The notes under the pieces: generated by a model
Database searches by the model: none
What the model was told of the DNA's origin: nothing
What the model saw: the letters and a program-made list of their open reading frames with translations, nothing else
Translations under genes and position numbers: made by a program
In this document: positions 38,905 to 48,648 of the stretch, piece by piece
Layout of the letters: every line of letters starts with the position of its first letter
How positions within the stretch are numbered: position 1 is the first letter of the stretch
Origin: Hyphomonadaceae bacterium JAD_PAG50586_4
GTDB taxonomy: Bacteria; Pseudomonadota; Alphaproteobacteria; Caulobacterales; Aquidulcibacteraceae
Length of the DNA: 64,000 nt
Assembly (NCBI GenBank): GCA_023242925.1
Contig: CP096134.1
Span: 434,001 to 498,000, forward strand
Direction: 5' to 3'

Positions 38905-40094
38905 TCAGTCGTCTGCCAGCGCCGGGCGGCCCGCGAGGAGGTTGCGTACGACCTGGCTGTCCTCGGCGTTCGCGACCGCAATTCCGGTGAGTGTCATGTG
39001 GTCCAGGCTTTCGCCCTGGGCGACGCCGACGATGAAGCCGCCGTCCGGTGCGCGGAAAGCGAAGCGGCAGGGGTTGAGGCCCGTCCCGCTGCAGTCGACG
39101 ATCTCGGGGTAGGCCTCGCAGATCTCGGGTGAGCCAATGCACGCTTGGCGCGGGAAGGTCAGTGGCTGGTAGCCTGCGCTGGTCAGCGCCTGCCGGGCGG
39201 TGGTGTAGTCTGTGCGGTTCGTGAAGGCGGGCAAGCCGGGGAGGTTGAACGTGACAAGCGGAGGTTCGGCAAACGCCTCAACGGGGGAGTGCCAGCGTGG
39301 GTTTGAAGGAGCACCGCGAGCTCGTCGCACATGGCCTCGCCAGCGTACCAATCGGTGTCAGCGTATGATGGCGTGTTGGCGTGAGCGGGAGCGTTGAAGT
39401 CGCGTTCGCTGAATACTTCGAGCGCGCCGCTGCTATTGGTGGCAACGGCGAACGTGATGCTGGTCGGCGTGCTGCCAGCATAGGTGATGTAGGTAAAGGG
39501 TGTCCCATCGTCGAGCGCGCCTCCGGCGCGCTCGACGCGCGTTGCGCCGTACGTTGCGGAAAAAGCGGTATCCAGAGTGTTGAGCGTGTAGAGGCTGAAA
39601 TCGGCGCGCGACGTTGCGTCTGCACGAGGAGAACAGCGCAAGGGCGTGTTTTCGGCGGATGGCGGGCTGCGGTCTCTGCGTGAGAGGGGCGCGGGTGGCG
39701 CGGGAGCGATTTGTGCTGCGAACGTGTCGAGTGCCGTACGGATTGCGCGGTAGTCCAGTGGGTCCCCGTTCAGCGCCATGTCGGTAATAGACATCCGGTA
39801 CTCGGGAAATTGGCGTGTGGCCGGCACAGCGGCGAACAGGAAGTTGATGGTGCGTGGCTCGTTCGTGAGAGGGTCACTATCGGTGACGTCCAGTCCATAG
39901 CGGCCGTCATTGAGGTCGCGCCAGCGCGTGGTGGGCGCGCCACCGTAGTAGGCGTCCAGCTGCGCGACCGAGATGAGCGTGTCGGCGACGCGGCGATCGC
40001 GGATATCCCGGGGCAGGCCGTTTGAACTCAGGACCCCGCACGCCGCGGCGAAAATTGTCAGCGCCATCCCCGCGCATTGAGTGATCTTGCTCAT
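38905..40094 (-). pseudogene. Putative secreted lipoprotein, one frameshift
   Basis: Translation from ATG 40094 gives a lipoprotein signal (MALTIFAAACGVLSS), then a long beta-rich domain. The frame breaks in the G-run 39284-39288. The other frame continues with SPVEAFAEPPLVTFNLPGLP and a Cys-containing end (CIGSPEICEAYPEIVDC) down to 38905, giving about 395 residues. Joined product has no family I recognise. It diverges from the XRE gene, with a palindromic operator candidate between them. Confidence 0.6.
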
Positions 40095-40114
40095 ACCCCA
40101 TCCCCCGCGCCGCA

Positions 40115-40131
40115 TACACCAATACGGTGTA
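40115..40131. promoter_or_regulatory. Candidate XRE operator in the divergent promoter
   Basis: TACACC (40115-40120) and GGTGTA (40126-40131) form a perfect palindrome with a five-base centre in the 81-base gap between the divergent lipoprotein and XRE genes. Symmetry and position fit autoregulation by the XRE protein; there is no binding evidence. Confidence 0.4.
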
Positions 40132-40175
40132 AACCAAGATGGTGATTATGGGGAAGGCCGGATTGACCCTGGCCG

Positions 40176-40433
40176 ATGCCCCGTTCTGTTTTCACCGATG
40201 CCTACGCCTCGTTTCGCGAGGCGCTTGTCGCCGCGCGCAAGAGTGCGCGCGTGACGCAAGTCGAGTTGGCCGAACGTTTGGGCAAGCCACAACAATTCGT
40301 CAGCAAGATTGAGAACGGCGATCGGCGTGTGGACCTGATCGAGTTCGTCGCGATCTGCCGCGCTTTGCGGGTGGAGCCGAAAGACGCGTTCGCCGCCGTG
40401 CTGCGTCGCTTGCCCAAGTCGTTTGACATTTGA
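40176..40433 (+). CDS. XRE-family transcriptional regulator
   Basis: The 85-residue protein has a complete [26 protein letters not shown] then [20 protein letters not shown]. Length and layout resemble restriction-modification controller proteins and phage-type repressors. Its stop lies one base from the stop of the PGN_0703-like endonuclease gene, which is convergent. Control of that gene would therefore have to be indirect; the divergent lipoprotein promoter is the nearer target. Confidence 0.8.
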   Translation: MPRSVFTDAYASFREALVAARKSARVTQVELAERLGKPQQFVSKIENGDRRVDLIEFVAICRALRVEPKDAFAAVLRRLPKSFDI

Positions 40434-40434
40434 G

Positions 40435-41504
40435 CTAGCGGGCTGCCGCGACGGGTGTGCGCCGCGCGCGCGGTGGCGGGTTGGCTGGTCGTGGTGTTGT
40501 CCGTAGCGGGCGCGTGCGACGGGGTGTGGTGAGGCACGCTTGTCGGACGAGATCGTGCACGGGGCCGAAGTCGGTGTAGCGCTCGTGCAGGGCGGTGGCG
40601 AGGTCTGTCGCGCCGCTTGTGCGGATGGCGTCGATGGCATCCTCCAACTCGACATTGAGGAAGGCGACTTTGCCGTCGGTGGTGGCGAGGCGCTGGGTGT
40701 AGGCGCGCGCTGCGCGCTGCACGTCGTGGTTCTGTCGCGGTGCGATCAGCATGAACAAACCCCCGTCGTAGATTCCGGCGTCCACGGCGGACTGAGCCAG
40801 CATGTGGCCGCGCCAAAGACCCTGTAGCGGGTTCTTGCGCAACGCGGCGTCGTCGGGCTCGATAAAGAGCCCGCTCGTGCGCGAGAGCTCATCGTAACGC
40901 GGTCGCAATATTGCTTCGGGCTCGTTCAGGCTCTCCGTGTATTTCGTTTCTACAGCTATGAACGTTCTGCCACCATCGCAGCTACGTGCGGTGGCGAACG
41001 CGTCGAACGCCGAGCCGTCCGCCGTGAAAGTAGGATCCCTCGCCCAGGCGAGTGCTCGAACTGAATGTGGCTGATCTCCTTTGCGATACCGGGTGCAAGC
41101 TGATTGAAGACACGTCGCGCGAGTTTCTTGTCGAGTTTGAGCGGCGCTAGCAGATTGAAGCAAAGCGGCATCGACGAGAGCATGTTGGAGTGCATGCGCT
41201 CGATGTCGATGAGCGCGCCGGGTTCGCGGTAAGCGAGGTCGAGGCGAGCCTGGCCGAAAATCTCTGGCGTGAGAAAGTTCGCGCCGTTGCGTGCCGCGTC
41301 TGCCGCGAGGCGCGAACCGAGACGGCGGCGTGTGCCGGCCGCGTTGGTGTAGTGGCCTTCGGGGAATTTGCGTCGCTCGCGCCAGAGCGCTTGCAACAGG
41401 CGCGCCGCCGCACGGAAGCGGGTGTCGCCGCGCTCAAAGACGTGTCGCTGCCGGAGCAGGCGTTCCGGGACGAGCGGAAGTAGTGCGGGGTTGTGTAGCG
41501 CCAT
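40435..41504 (-). pseudogene. PGN_0703-like putative restriction endonuclease, one frameshift
   Basis: The first frame (41504 to about 41045) has NFLTPEIFGQARLDLAYREP, MHSNMLSSMPLCFNLLAPL and ISHIQFEHSPGR. The second continues RDPTFTADGSAFDAFATARS and FIAVETKYTESLNEPE. Together these match the PGN_0703 family of putative restriction endonucleases; SAFDAF...VETKY supplies a PD-(D/E)xK-like D...ExK site. One base near 41038 joins the frames for about 355 residues. The gene has a strong GGAGG site before ATG 41504. No methyltransferase partner is adjacent, so it may act alone or target modified DNA. The C-terminus is Arg/Pro-rich. Confidence 0.7.
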
Positions 41505-41909
41505 GTGTGCGGGCCTCCAGTTGCGGGGAGGTTCACGGCGAGTGGTGAGAATTTGCCCTGCGTCGCAGGCGGCGCGTCTGCCGTTTTGCAGGGCGTGCAG
41601 ATCGGGCGAAAGACGCCCGGAATTCTCGTCGCGTTGTCAACGCGTTGCGGCGGGAAATGAGGTGGGGTGCGACTCTGGAAAAAATTTCCATCCGGCGTGC
41701 CCTGGCACGTGACCGCCGCGGCGCGTGGGGCGGGCCGTGTTCCGGCATCTGATTTCGCGCGCACTAGGCCAACGGCGCTGCTGTTAGTGCCCGCAATAAA
41801 CTGGCGTCTCAAGCGGGGCAAAAGCGGCCTTTAGGGTGGGAGCAGCTCGCGAAAAGGCAGACGCGTCGGTGGACGAAGAACCCTAAGCGTTGGAGAACTC
41901 GCCAGCGCG
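41505..41909. other. 405-base intergenic region
   Basis: It lies between the leftward endonuclease gene and the end of the PLD-like gene on the same strand. A minus-strand frame is open through part of it but is composition-biased and matches nothing. I see no RNA gene, repeat or clear promoter. Confidence 0.35.
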
Positions 41910-42986
41910 CTAAACCAACACCGTGCCGGCACCCCAAATTTGCCGATGCGCTTCGATTTTTCGGCGCGCTGTTTCTGCATCAATGATGCGGTTGATTGAC
42001 GTTGGTGCGCGCGCGGCCAAGGCGTTGAACGATTGACCCACCGTGTACGCGACGGTTTCGTCCAAGATGATTAGGCGATCATGCAACGCTTTGGCCGGAC
42101 CGAGCCGCACGCTAAGCGGGCGCGACGTTCCGTATTGCTTCGCCCATGCTTCCGCCGCCGGCTTCAACGTCGCCTTGACGTCCGCCGCATCGGCCAACAC
42201 CTCAACCGCGACGCCGTCCGCGGCGAACAACGCGTATCGTTCCAAGATTGCTGCGTCGGCGTACGGGTCAATCAGCATGACGCTTTGCTTTGCTTCGCCG
42301 AGAATTTTACCGACCGCCGCAATCGCGTCGTGGGCATTGCCCGCCGGGACGAATGCGCCTCGCAATGATGAGGGTGCGTTTCGCCCTACATATGCAATGG
42401 CGTTGTAAAGGCATTGCAGGATTTCGCGGTCATAACCGCCCCCTAGACCGCCGGGGCGCGAATACATGGCAAGCGCCGTCTCGAAAGTGGCGATGTTTGA
42501 GGTGTCGTCCGTTTGCCTTATCGCGGCGCGCGTCTGGGCCAACCACAAGCGCGTGTCCGGCGTCGTCGCGCGCGAAATGTCCGGTGCCGTTTCCGCCAGA
42601 TGCAACAGTTGAAGATAGAAGCTTTGGCTCGGGTCATCCGGAGCGCTGGCGACGGCTTCGTTCGCGGGCGGCGCGAGCTTTTCGAGATCTACGCGACGAA
42701 AGGTGACGCCGAACGCCTTGAATTGTACGTCATCGATCCAAGTCGAGAAATCGCCGGCGGCCCAATCTTGCGTAAGCGCCGCCTCGCCTTCGGCCCACCA
42801 AAACCTTTTCGGAATATCGAAGTTTTCGGTTGAACGTTCGCCGAGTTGGAAGTGCTCGGCGCGCGCCTTGACCAATCCGGCGTGCGCGCGTTCGCAAATT
42901 CGGCGCGTCGCCGCGTACGTCGAAAATCGCGGCATCAACATCTTCACGGCGTCCGCCGCGGTGACCCAATCGTTCTTCTGGCTCAT
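41910..42986 (-). CDS. PLD-like domain protein
   Basis: The C-terminal half of this 358-residue protein looks like one phospholipase-D-type unit: SVMLIDPYADAAILERYALF, VAVEVLAD, then KALHDRLIILDETVAYTVGQ, SFNALAARAPTSI. The catalytic pattern is H-x-R-x4-D, with Arg in place of the usual Lys of HxK-x4-D. The N-terminal half is helical, has no known domain and contains FDIPKRFWWAEGEAAL. Single PLD units of this kind occur as nucleases and in defence loci. It starts 16 bases after the stop of the gene with the SSB-like tail and forms an operon with it. Confidence 0.6.
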   Translation of the reverse strand: MSQKNDWVTAADAVKMLMPRFSTYAATRRICERAHAGLVKARAEHFQLGERSTENFDIPKRFWWAEGEAALTQDWAAGDFSTWIDDVQFKAFGVTFRRVDLEKLAPPANEAVASAPDDPSQSFYLQLLHLAETAPDISRATTPDTRLWLAQTRAAIRQTDDTSNIATFETALAMYSRPGGLGGGYDREILQCLYNAIAYVGRNAPSSLRGAFVPAGNAHDAIAAVGKILGEAKQSVMLIDPYADAAILERYALFAADGVAVEVLADAADVKATLKPAAEAWAKQYGTSRPLSVRLGPAKALHDRLIILDETVAYTVGQSFNALAARAPTSINRIIDAETARRKIEAHRQIWGAGTVLV

Positions 42987-43002
42987 TCAGGAACACACAC
43001 GC

Positions 43003-43773
43003 CTAGAACGGAATTTCGTCGTCTAGGTCTTGGTGGAATGTCTCGCGTTGTGGCCGCTTAGGTTTTGACGGCGGCGGAAGTTTCAGTTTGGGCTTCGGCG
43101 CGGCGACGGACTTGAACACGCGCTCTTCTTCTTCCTTCGCATCGCGCATGACACCGAGAATTTTGGCGACGATTCGGGCGGCGCGCTCCGCCACCGGCGC
43201 AACCGTCATCAACGCCGACATGGTGCGCTGGAACGTCGTGCGGTTCTTGTCCACTTCCGACGCCAAGTCGTGCAGCTTGTCGAACAGAGCGTTACGCTTG
43301 TCGGCGTCCAGGTCCGCGGCTTCGATCACTTCGCGGATTTGCGCAATGAAGTGGTGGATTTTGGCTTTGGCCGCGGCGTCGAGCGCCACCGAAAAAACGG
43401 GCAGATTGCGACGGCGGACTAGCTGGAGTTGAAGGATGAATTCGTCAACTTGCGCGTTGATGCGATGGTATTGATCAAGCAAGTCGCTGTCGGACGGATC
43501 GGGGACGCGGAGATCGGCAAGCACGTCCATTTCATATGCGGCGCCCGCGGCGCGCACCGCGCCGAAGTAGCCCACGATGTACGGCGTCGGGCTTTCATTC
43601 TCGCTATAGACACCCGCGTCGGCCTTTCGCCGGGCCATTCGGATCACCTGAATGAAAGCCTCGTCCGGGTCGTCTGAAAGCGTCTCAATTTCGTCGTCGC
43701 TCAACATCGTCGTCAGACCTTGGGGCGGCTCGCCGCCATACTGCGCCAGTGTGACCTGATTCGTTTCGGTCAA
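43003..43773 (-). CDS. Helical protein with SSB-like C-terminal tail (DLDDEIPF)
   Basis: The 256-residue product is mostly helical, with a coiled-coil-like region around HHFIAQIREVIEAADLDADK. A Lys/Pro-rich linker (KPKLKLPPPSKPKRPQ) leads to the C-terminus DLDDEIPF. That end is nearly the same as the acidic tip (DDDIPF) by which bacterial single-strand DNA-binding protein recruits repair enzymes. There is no OB-fold in this protein, so it is not an SSB. It may dock onto SSB partners such as RecQ, RecO or ExoI. It precedes the PLD-like gene in a two-gene operon. Confidence 0.6.
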   Translation of the reverse strand: MTETNQVTLAQYGGEPPQGLTTMLSDDEIETLSDDPDEAFIQVIRMARRKADAGVYSENESPTPYIVGYFGAVRAAGAAYEMDVLADLRVPDPSDSDLLDQYHRINAQVDEFILQLQLVRRRNLPVFSVALDAAAKAKIHHFIAQIREVIEAADLDADKRNALFDKLHDLASEVDKNRTTFQRTMSALMTVAPVAERAARIVAKILGVMRDAKEEEERVFKSVAAPKPKLKLPPPSKPKRPQRETFHQDLDDEIPF

Positions 43774-44010
43774 TGAGCTGTTGTGCCACAGATTCTGCAG
43801 TTACCAGTTCATGTCGCTCTGCCTCGACCGGCGGCGCGAAATACGAGCACGACGGCGAACTCCGGAAGCGTGTCGGCTATGCGGTTCTGGAGCGAGAGGC
43901 TGTCTGGGATTGAGCGGTCCGGGGTTTCCCGTCGTTCGTTGCGGTTGCGCGCGCGTAGCGGGCAAACAACGTGAGTTTGCTTGCGACGTCCACACGCCTA
44001 GAACGTGTCC

Positions 44011-44652
44011 ATGTTTTTTGAGCACGATCATTGGCGGCTCTTGGATCAATTCGGGTGGGTCGTGCTTCCGCCTCGGAAAGAGGATCGCTTCGAAGAGTTG
44101 GCGCGCGGGATCGGATGCCAAGTCGTTCAATCGCGCGAGCGAGAACTTATCCGACCGATGATCCCGGAAGAGGCCAGTCCATCGTCACTCAGCGCATCTT
44201 TCGGCCTCAGCGATTTTCCGCTCCATTGCGACGCCGCGCATTGGCAGGTCCCCGCGAGGTATTTGGCATTGAAGTGCCTCGATCCAGGACGCGAACCCAC
44301 CGGAACGAAGCTCCTCGACACGCACGGCCTGACGCTGTCGGCCGCTGCGCGATCGCTTGCTCGAAGTGCAACCTTCTTTATCAAAAATGGTCGCCGGTCC
44401 TTTTACGGTTCGATCTATTCCAATGAGCGTTCATTTTGTCGTGTCGATCCAGGGTGTATGATCCCAACTGACGCCAGAGCCGAACAAGCTTTGGCTCTAT
44501 TCGCCTTCGACGCGGTGAAGCCCACCGTCCGCACCGTTGTGCTTCGCCAGTACGAGACGCTGCTCATAGATAATTGGCGCACGCTTCACGGCCGTCAGGC
44601 GGTCTCAGCGGATGGGGTCGATCGCCAGCTTGCCCGGAGGCTGTTGTCATGA
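44011..44652 (+). CDS. TauD/TfdA-like 2-oxoglutarate/Fe(II) oxygenase
   Basis: The 213-residue protein has FPLHCDAAHWQVPARYLALK, where HCD fits the iron-binding H-x-D motif. About 120 residues later LLIDNWRTLHGRQ supplies the distal His and the 2-oxoglutarate-binding Arg. This is the core layout of the TauD/TfdA and clavaminate-synthase-like superfamily. The small size and lack of a metabolic neighbour point away from taurine use. The ATG at 44011 is used; GTG at 44005 is the alternative. The stop overlaps the next gene's start (ATGA), so the two proteins are made together. Confidence 0.7.
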   Translation: MFFEHDHWRLLDQFGWVVLPPRKEDRFEELARGIGCQVVQSRERELIRPMIPEEASPSSLSASFGLSDFPLHCDAAHWQVPARYLALKCLDPGREPTGTKLLDTHGLTLSAAARSLARSATFFIKNGRRSFYGSIYSNERSFCRVDPGCMIPTDARAEQALALFAFDAVKPTVRTVVLRQYETLLIDNWRTLHGRQAVSADGVDRQLARRLLS

Positions 44653-45593
44653 AGGCTGACCATAACGTGCCCGCGCTTTTCGCCGAAGCGCTCTATTCGA
44701 AGTCTCGGGTCTATATCCAGCGGGCTTTGGCTAGGAAGGACGCGAACGATCTCGATGAGTATCAGCTCTGGGCGTCGCTAGCGTTAGAGTTGCTGGGCAA
44801 GGCGGCGTTGTCCAGAGTGCATCCATGCTTGATTGCAGATCCCACGCACTATCAATCGATGTTCGCTGCAGCTGGTGTGCCGACATCAACGGATATCAAG
44901 ACCATCACGGCCAAGACGCTCTTTGAGCGACTGGGGCACTTGTCGGCGCCGTTCGACGAAAGCGTCCGAAACTTTTGCAATGCGATCGCTCAGCGTCGAA
45001 ATGCTGAACTGCATTCGGGGGATGCGCCGTTCAAAGTTATGAAACTTGGAGCGTGGGAAGCGGCCTATTGGCACGCATGTGATCTGATAGTGAAGTACTC
45101 AGGCTCGACCTTAGAGGAGTGGTTAGGTGCCGATCAGGCCAAGGCGCCCCAGACCTTGCTGAAGCATGCCACCGAAGCGCTCAAAGACGCAGTTGAGGAG
45201 CGCATCAGTAAGGCGAAGACGGTGTTTCTGGCGCGCAAGAAAGCGGACCAGGTCAGCGCGCTGGCAGAGGCGGAGGGCAAAGAGGCTTTTCACTATACCA
45301 AGCTCTTTGCCACCGACGGTGATGCAACGTGGGCGGTGGCCTGTCCTGCCTGCTCGGGTAGGGCCCATATTTCCGGGTTTGAGGTCTACGAGGAGATCAC
45401 TCAGGACGGCGATGGTGAGTACGAGTTTTGGGAAAGTGTGGAGAAGACCTTCAGCCCAAAGGAATTTAGATGCCCAGTGTGCGCTTTGGCCCTGAACGGC
45501 TATGCGGAAATGAAGGCAGCGAAGCTTGATGCTGATCACGTGACGACGGAAGAGCGCGAGATGGTCTACGAGCCCGACTACGGAAATTGCTAG
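44649..45593 (+). CDS. Putative HEPN-like protein with C-terminal zinc ribbon
   Basis: The 314-residue protein has an N-terminal helical domain with QRRNAELHSGDAP. RNAELH fits the R-x4-H motif of HEPN ribonucleases, in a helix pattern (DEYQLWASLALELLGKAAL) like HEPN proteins. The C-terminal third has two Cys pairs, VACPACSGRAH and FRCPVCALAL, forming a zinc ribbon. It is translationally coupled to the oxygenase gene. HEPN toxins cut RNA in toxin-antitoxin and abortive infection systems. The pairing with an oxygenase is unfamiliar to me. The function is inferred from motifs only. Confidence 0.6.
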   Translation: MKADHNVPALFAEALYSKSRVYIQRALARKDANDLDEYQLWASLALELLGKAALSRVHPCLIADPTHYQSMFAAAGVPTSTDIKTITAKTLFERLGHLSAPFDESVRNFCNAIAQRRNAELHSGDAPFKVMKLGAWEAAYWHACDLIVKYSGSTLEEWLGADQAKAPQTLLKHATEALKDAVEERISKAKTVFLARKKADQVSALAEAEGKEAFHYTKLFATDGDATWAVACPACSGRAHISGFEVYEEITQDGDGEYEFWESVEKTFSPKEFRCPVCALALNGYAEMKAAKLDADHVTTEEREMVYEPDYGNC

Positions 45594-45779
45594 TCTTCGT
45601 CAGAAGACGCGACGTGTTCTATGTTCGCAGTCGACGATATTGGGTCGAGCGGGTTTCGAACAAAGAGGTGCGTGGGCCGCTCGATGAAGCGTGAGTTTTT
45701 CAACGGCGCGAACGTCCGTTATGCGACGATCCAAGCCGATGTCGGTAGTTGGGATGTCGCAGGCTCGTCTCGCATCGCC

Positions 45780-47916
45780 TTATGCGAGTTCGCGGAGGCG
45801 CTCCTGAAGCGCCTGGCGCAGTGCGTTCGGAACAAATACGCGAGCGCCGAATGTGTCGTCAGGCGCGGTGTTGAGTTGGTGCAGCAATTCTCTCAGACGC
45901 TCGCGGTCATTTAGACGGGCGGAGAGATCTGTGAGAACTTTTGCAGCATGGAGGCGTGTGTACTGAAAGCGGTCTCTGCCCGCGCCGAACATCGCAAGCT
46001 CCAACAAATCGGCCGTTTCGTTCGGCGGATCGAGCTGCATCGCAAGGTCGATGATCGCGACTTTGATGGCTTTCATGCCTTCGATATTGCGCAGGCTGTC
46101 GAGCACCTCTACGAGGTCCGGCGCCGTTACCGCATGCTCCTTGGCGTCATGCTCAATCCGCACCGCCTTTAAGGCGTCCGCCAATTCCGATTCAGGCGCG
46201 CGGTGACTCGCAAGTCGTGTCAGCACCTCAATAGCGGCTTCGAATGCCTCGCCGCTTTCTCTTAAGATACGCTCGACGAAGCTTCGAACGCGCTGATCCT
46301 GAGACGTGCTGCGCAGCTCGTTGAGACGCGCGCGATCGTAGTGACGGAAGTCGATGACGCCCTCATCGAACCATTCGTTCTCCGGCCGCGCCAGTGCGCG
46401 AGAGAGCTCACGCCGCTCGATGATCTCGTCGAGACGTTGGATTTGATTGATCGCATAAAGTGCTTTCTGCTGGCGGTTGCGCGATGAGATGCTGATCGCC
46501 TGCAGCAATGCAGCGATGAGGACGAGGTCAACCATCGCGCGCGCCGCGAACACAGCGTGCATGCCGATAGGGCGTGTTGGGCGCATGACGTCGGCGCCTT
46601 CAGAGAGGCTGTAAATGTCGGCCCAGTCGACCACCGGCAGCGCTTTGGCTAGTTCAAATCCGAGATAACCGATCCACGGACCAAACCGATCGTCCTGCGA
46701 GTTCTCGAACAGAGGTTCTCCGAACATCTGGCTCGCGTGTGCCTGCATCATCGCAATCGGGATGAGGATCAGCACAAAGATGAAGCCGAGGAGTGTTTCG
46801 TCGCGGAAGTCTTCTCGAAAGCCGACGCGGATCGGCGCTTTCGGACTGAAGCGTGTAATGACCGCTAGCGCGCGATCATCTTCAACCCAGCTCCAAAGAC
46901 GCGAAATTGACAAGGCAATGAGAAAGCCAATCGCGGCCGGTAGAAGCCCAAGCGGCGGCGGCAAAACCAGGCGAGTACGCACAAGCTGGTTTGCGTGCCA
47001 GCAAGCAGGAGGTATCGCGTCCGGGTCTTACGATGCTCCATGCCTGCAGCGTGCGCGCCGATGCGGACCAGAAAGCCGTCGATGCCGTCGTAGAACGCTG
47101 CAAGCCACCCGAACTTTGACGAGGCGCCTCTCATGGTGCGTCGAATCAGTCTGACGGGAGGAAAGTCAGGAAGGCGATCAAGAAATACTGTCACGGTAAA
47201 AAGAGCGATGGTGGCGAGTGAGATGCCGATGCCGGCGCTGTTGAGCAAACCGCGCTGATCACTCCAGCGACCGGCGACGTAAGCTAACCCGATGATCAAG
47301 ACAACGGAGACCGTCGCAAACAACGCGCCAACAGCTTCCGCGTCTGCGTTTTCGCGCCGGCGCTCTTCTACTTGAGCCAGCGCGCCCTCAGCGTCCCCCG
47401 GCAAATGCAGCCGCGCGCGCGCTTCCATGTCTTTTCGCTTTGCAGCAGCGAATTGTACGCCGCTCACTATTCGTGGCGCAAACGCGAGTGCGAGTGTCGC
47501 CAGGATCAGTATTTGGGATGCGATGCTCAAGCTCTCATCGCGGCCGAGCAAGATTGAGCGCACCGTGGGCAGAACGGTGACGCTAGCGAGAGTGCCCAAA
47601 ATCAGGAGCGTAAGAAAGGGAGAGCAAGCCGCGGGCCTTCCGCAAGCGTCTCTTCGGAATCGAGAAAGAGCAGGAGCAGGGGCAACCACAGAATGATGGT
47701 GGCGGCGAGAAAGTAAACGCGTGCAGTCCAACTTGCGAGAAACGGATGCCAGAAGGTGTGAGCGCACAGCACGGCGGTCAGAAGCAGCGCCGCCAGCACG
47801 GCCCAAGCGATGAGCAGCCCGGTTCGCGTTCCAGTGAACCATCGAAATGCTGCGCGCGCCTCGGGCGACGGCGTTCCAGCTATGTCCGCCACGCCCGAAT
47901 GCGTGATGTCAGCCAT
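45780..47916 (-). pseudogene. Large multi-pass membrane protein, two frameshifts
   Basis: Three consecutive minus-strand frames join into about 710 residues. The first, from ATG 47916 (MADITHSGVADIAG), has two helices. The second (to 46960) has four or so helices and MEHRKTRTRYLLLAGTQTSL. The third has more helices, then a soluble helical domain of about 200 residues (LNELRSTSQDQRVRSFVERI, DLVEVLDSLRNIEGM) that looks like ARM/HEAT-type repeats. The breaks fit indels near 47627 and in the A-run 46963-46966. No family recognised; a membrane-anchored helical-repeat protein in a defence-rich stretch could be an effector. Confidence 0.6.
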
Positions 47917-48112
47917 TCCCCCAACCCTCCGTTGCAAGACGGTAATTGCATCAGGCGTCGTTGTCAGCCGCCTTTTGATCGAGCCGTCGTGGGGCCGCGC
48001 TCGGAGGCAGCCGCGGGCGTCTCTCCTCCAGAGATTAGCGGGCAGCGTCCGGTTTTGCGGCTCTTTTAAGCGAAGGGCCGTTATCGGGATGAAGCGGGTT
48101 GGCGCGTCGCGG

Positions 48113-48535
48113 CTAGCCCGTGGGCGCGCTCCGCGCGGGGGCGCTTAGTCCGTCGTAGTGGCGGTGGTAGGCGTCTTCGGTTGGCGCGGGCAGGCGGATC
48201 TCGACTAGTGTCGCGCCGTCGAAGTACTTGACGCTGACGCGTTTGACGTAGTCCCAAGTCCACGGCGCGCGCGTGGTGAGCCAGCGGAGGACGGCTGGTC
48301 CCGTGGTTGCGCCTTTTCTCCGTCGAATGGTTGGGTGGACGAAGACGAGGTAGCGCACGCCTTCTTCTTGGGCTTCCGCCAGCGTTTCGAGGATCTCAGT
48401 CTCGTAGCCGATCAATTCGCCAACGTCGTCCGCCGTCTGGCATGCAAATATCGGCGCGTTGACCTTCACGACCGCGAGGTTGTTGAGGCGGCGTGCCGCC
48501 TTGCGCCAGTCTTCATTCGAGTAACGCTTCGCCAT
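48113..48535 (-). CDS. Small protein with an island-specific repeated domain (single copy)
   Basis: The 140-residue protein from ATG 48535 starts MAKRYSNEDWRKAARRLNNL. It contains LAEAQEEGVRYLVFVHPTIR and ends with FDGATLVEIRLPAPTEDA. The same order (W-R-x-A, AEAQ-x2-G-x-RY-x2-FVH, FD-x-A-x-L-x-EIR) occurs twice, once clearly and once weakly, in the protein at 50985-51758. The family is unknown to me. The start follows GCATGCTCC poorly matched to a ribosome site. Confidence 0.55.
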   Translation of the reverse strand: MAKRYSNEDWRKAARRLNNLAVVKVNAPIFACQTADDVGELIGYETEILETLAEAQEEGVRYLVFVHPTIRRRKGATTGPAVLRWLTTRAPWTWDYVKRVSVKYFDGATLVEIRLPAPTEDAYHRHYDGLSAPARSAPTG

Positions 48536-48648
48536 GCATGCTCCTGCCGTGTTGGTTGCATCCTCCATATGGCGGCGCGCCGCGCGTGCTCACATTCGCG
48601 CGCGTGCCAAATGCGGCGTGCACGGAAAGTGGCGGGCGCGCGCGGTCG

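Noticed and set aside
37338..38981. Long minus-strand open frame of about 547 codons
   Set aside because: It is the complement of the nuclease and membrane-protein genes, is rich in Arg/Pro/Thr/Ala and has no domain; only its end at 37411-37145 looks coding and is listed.
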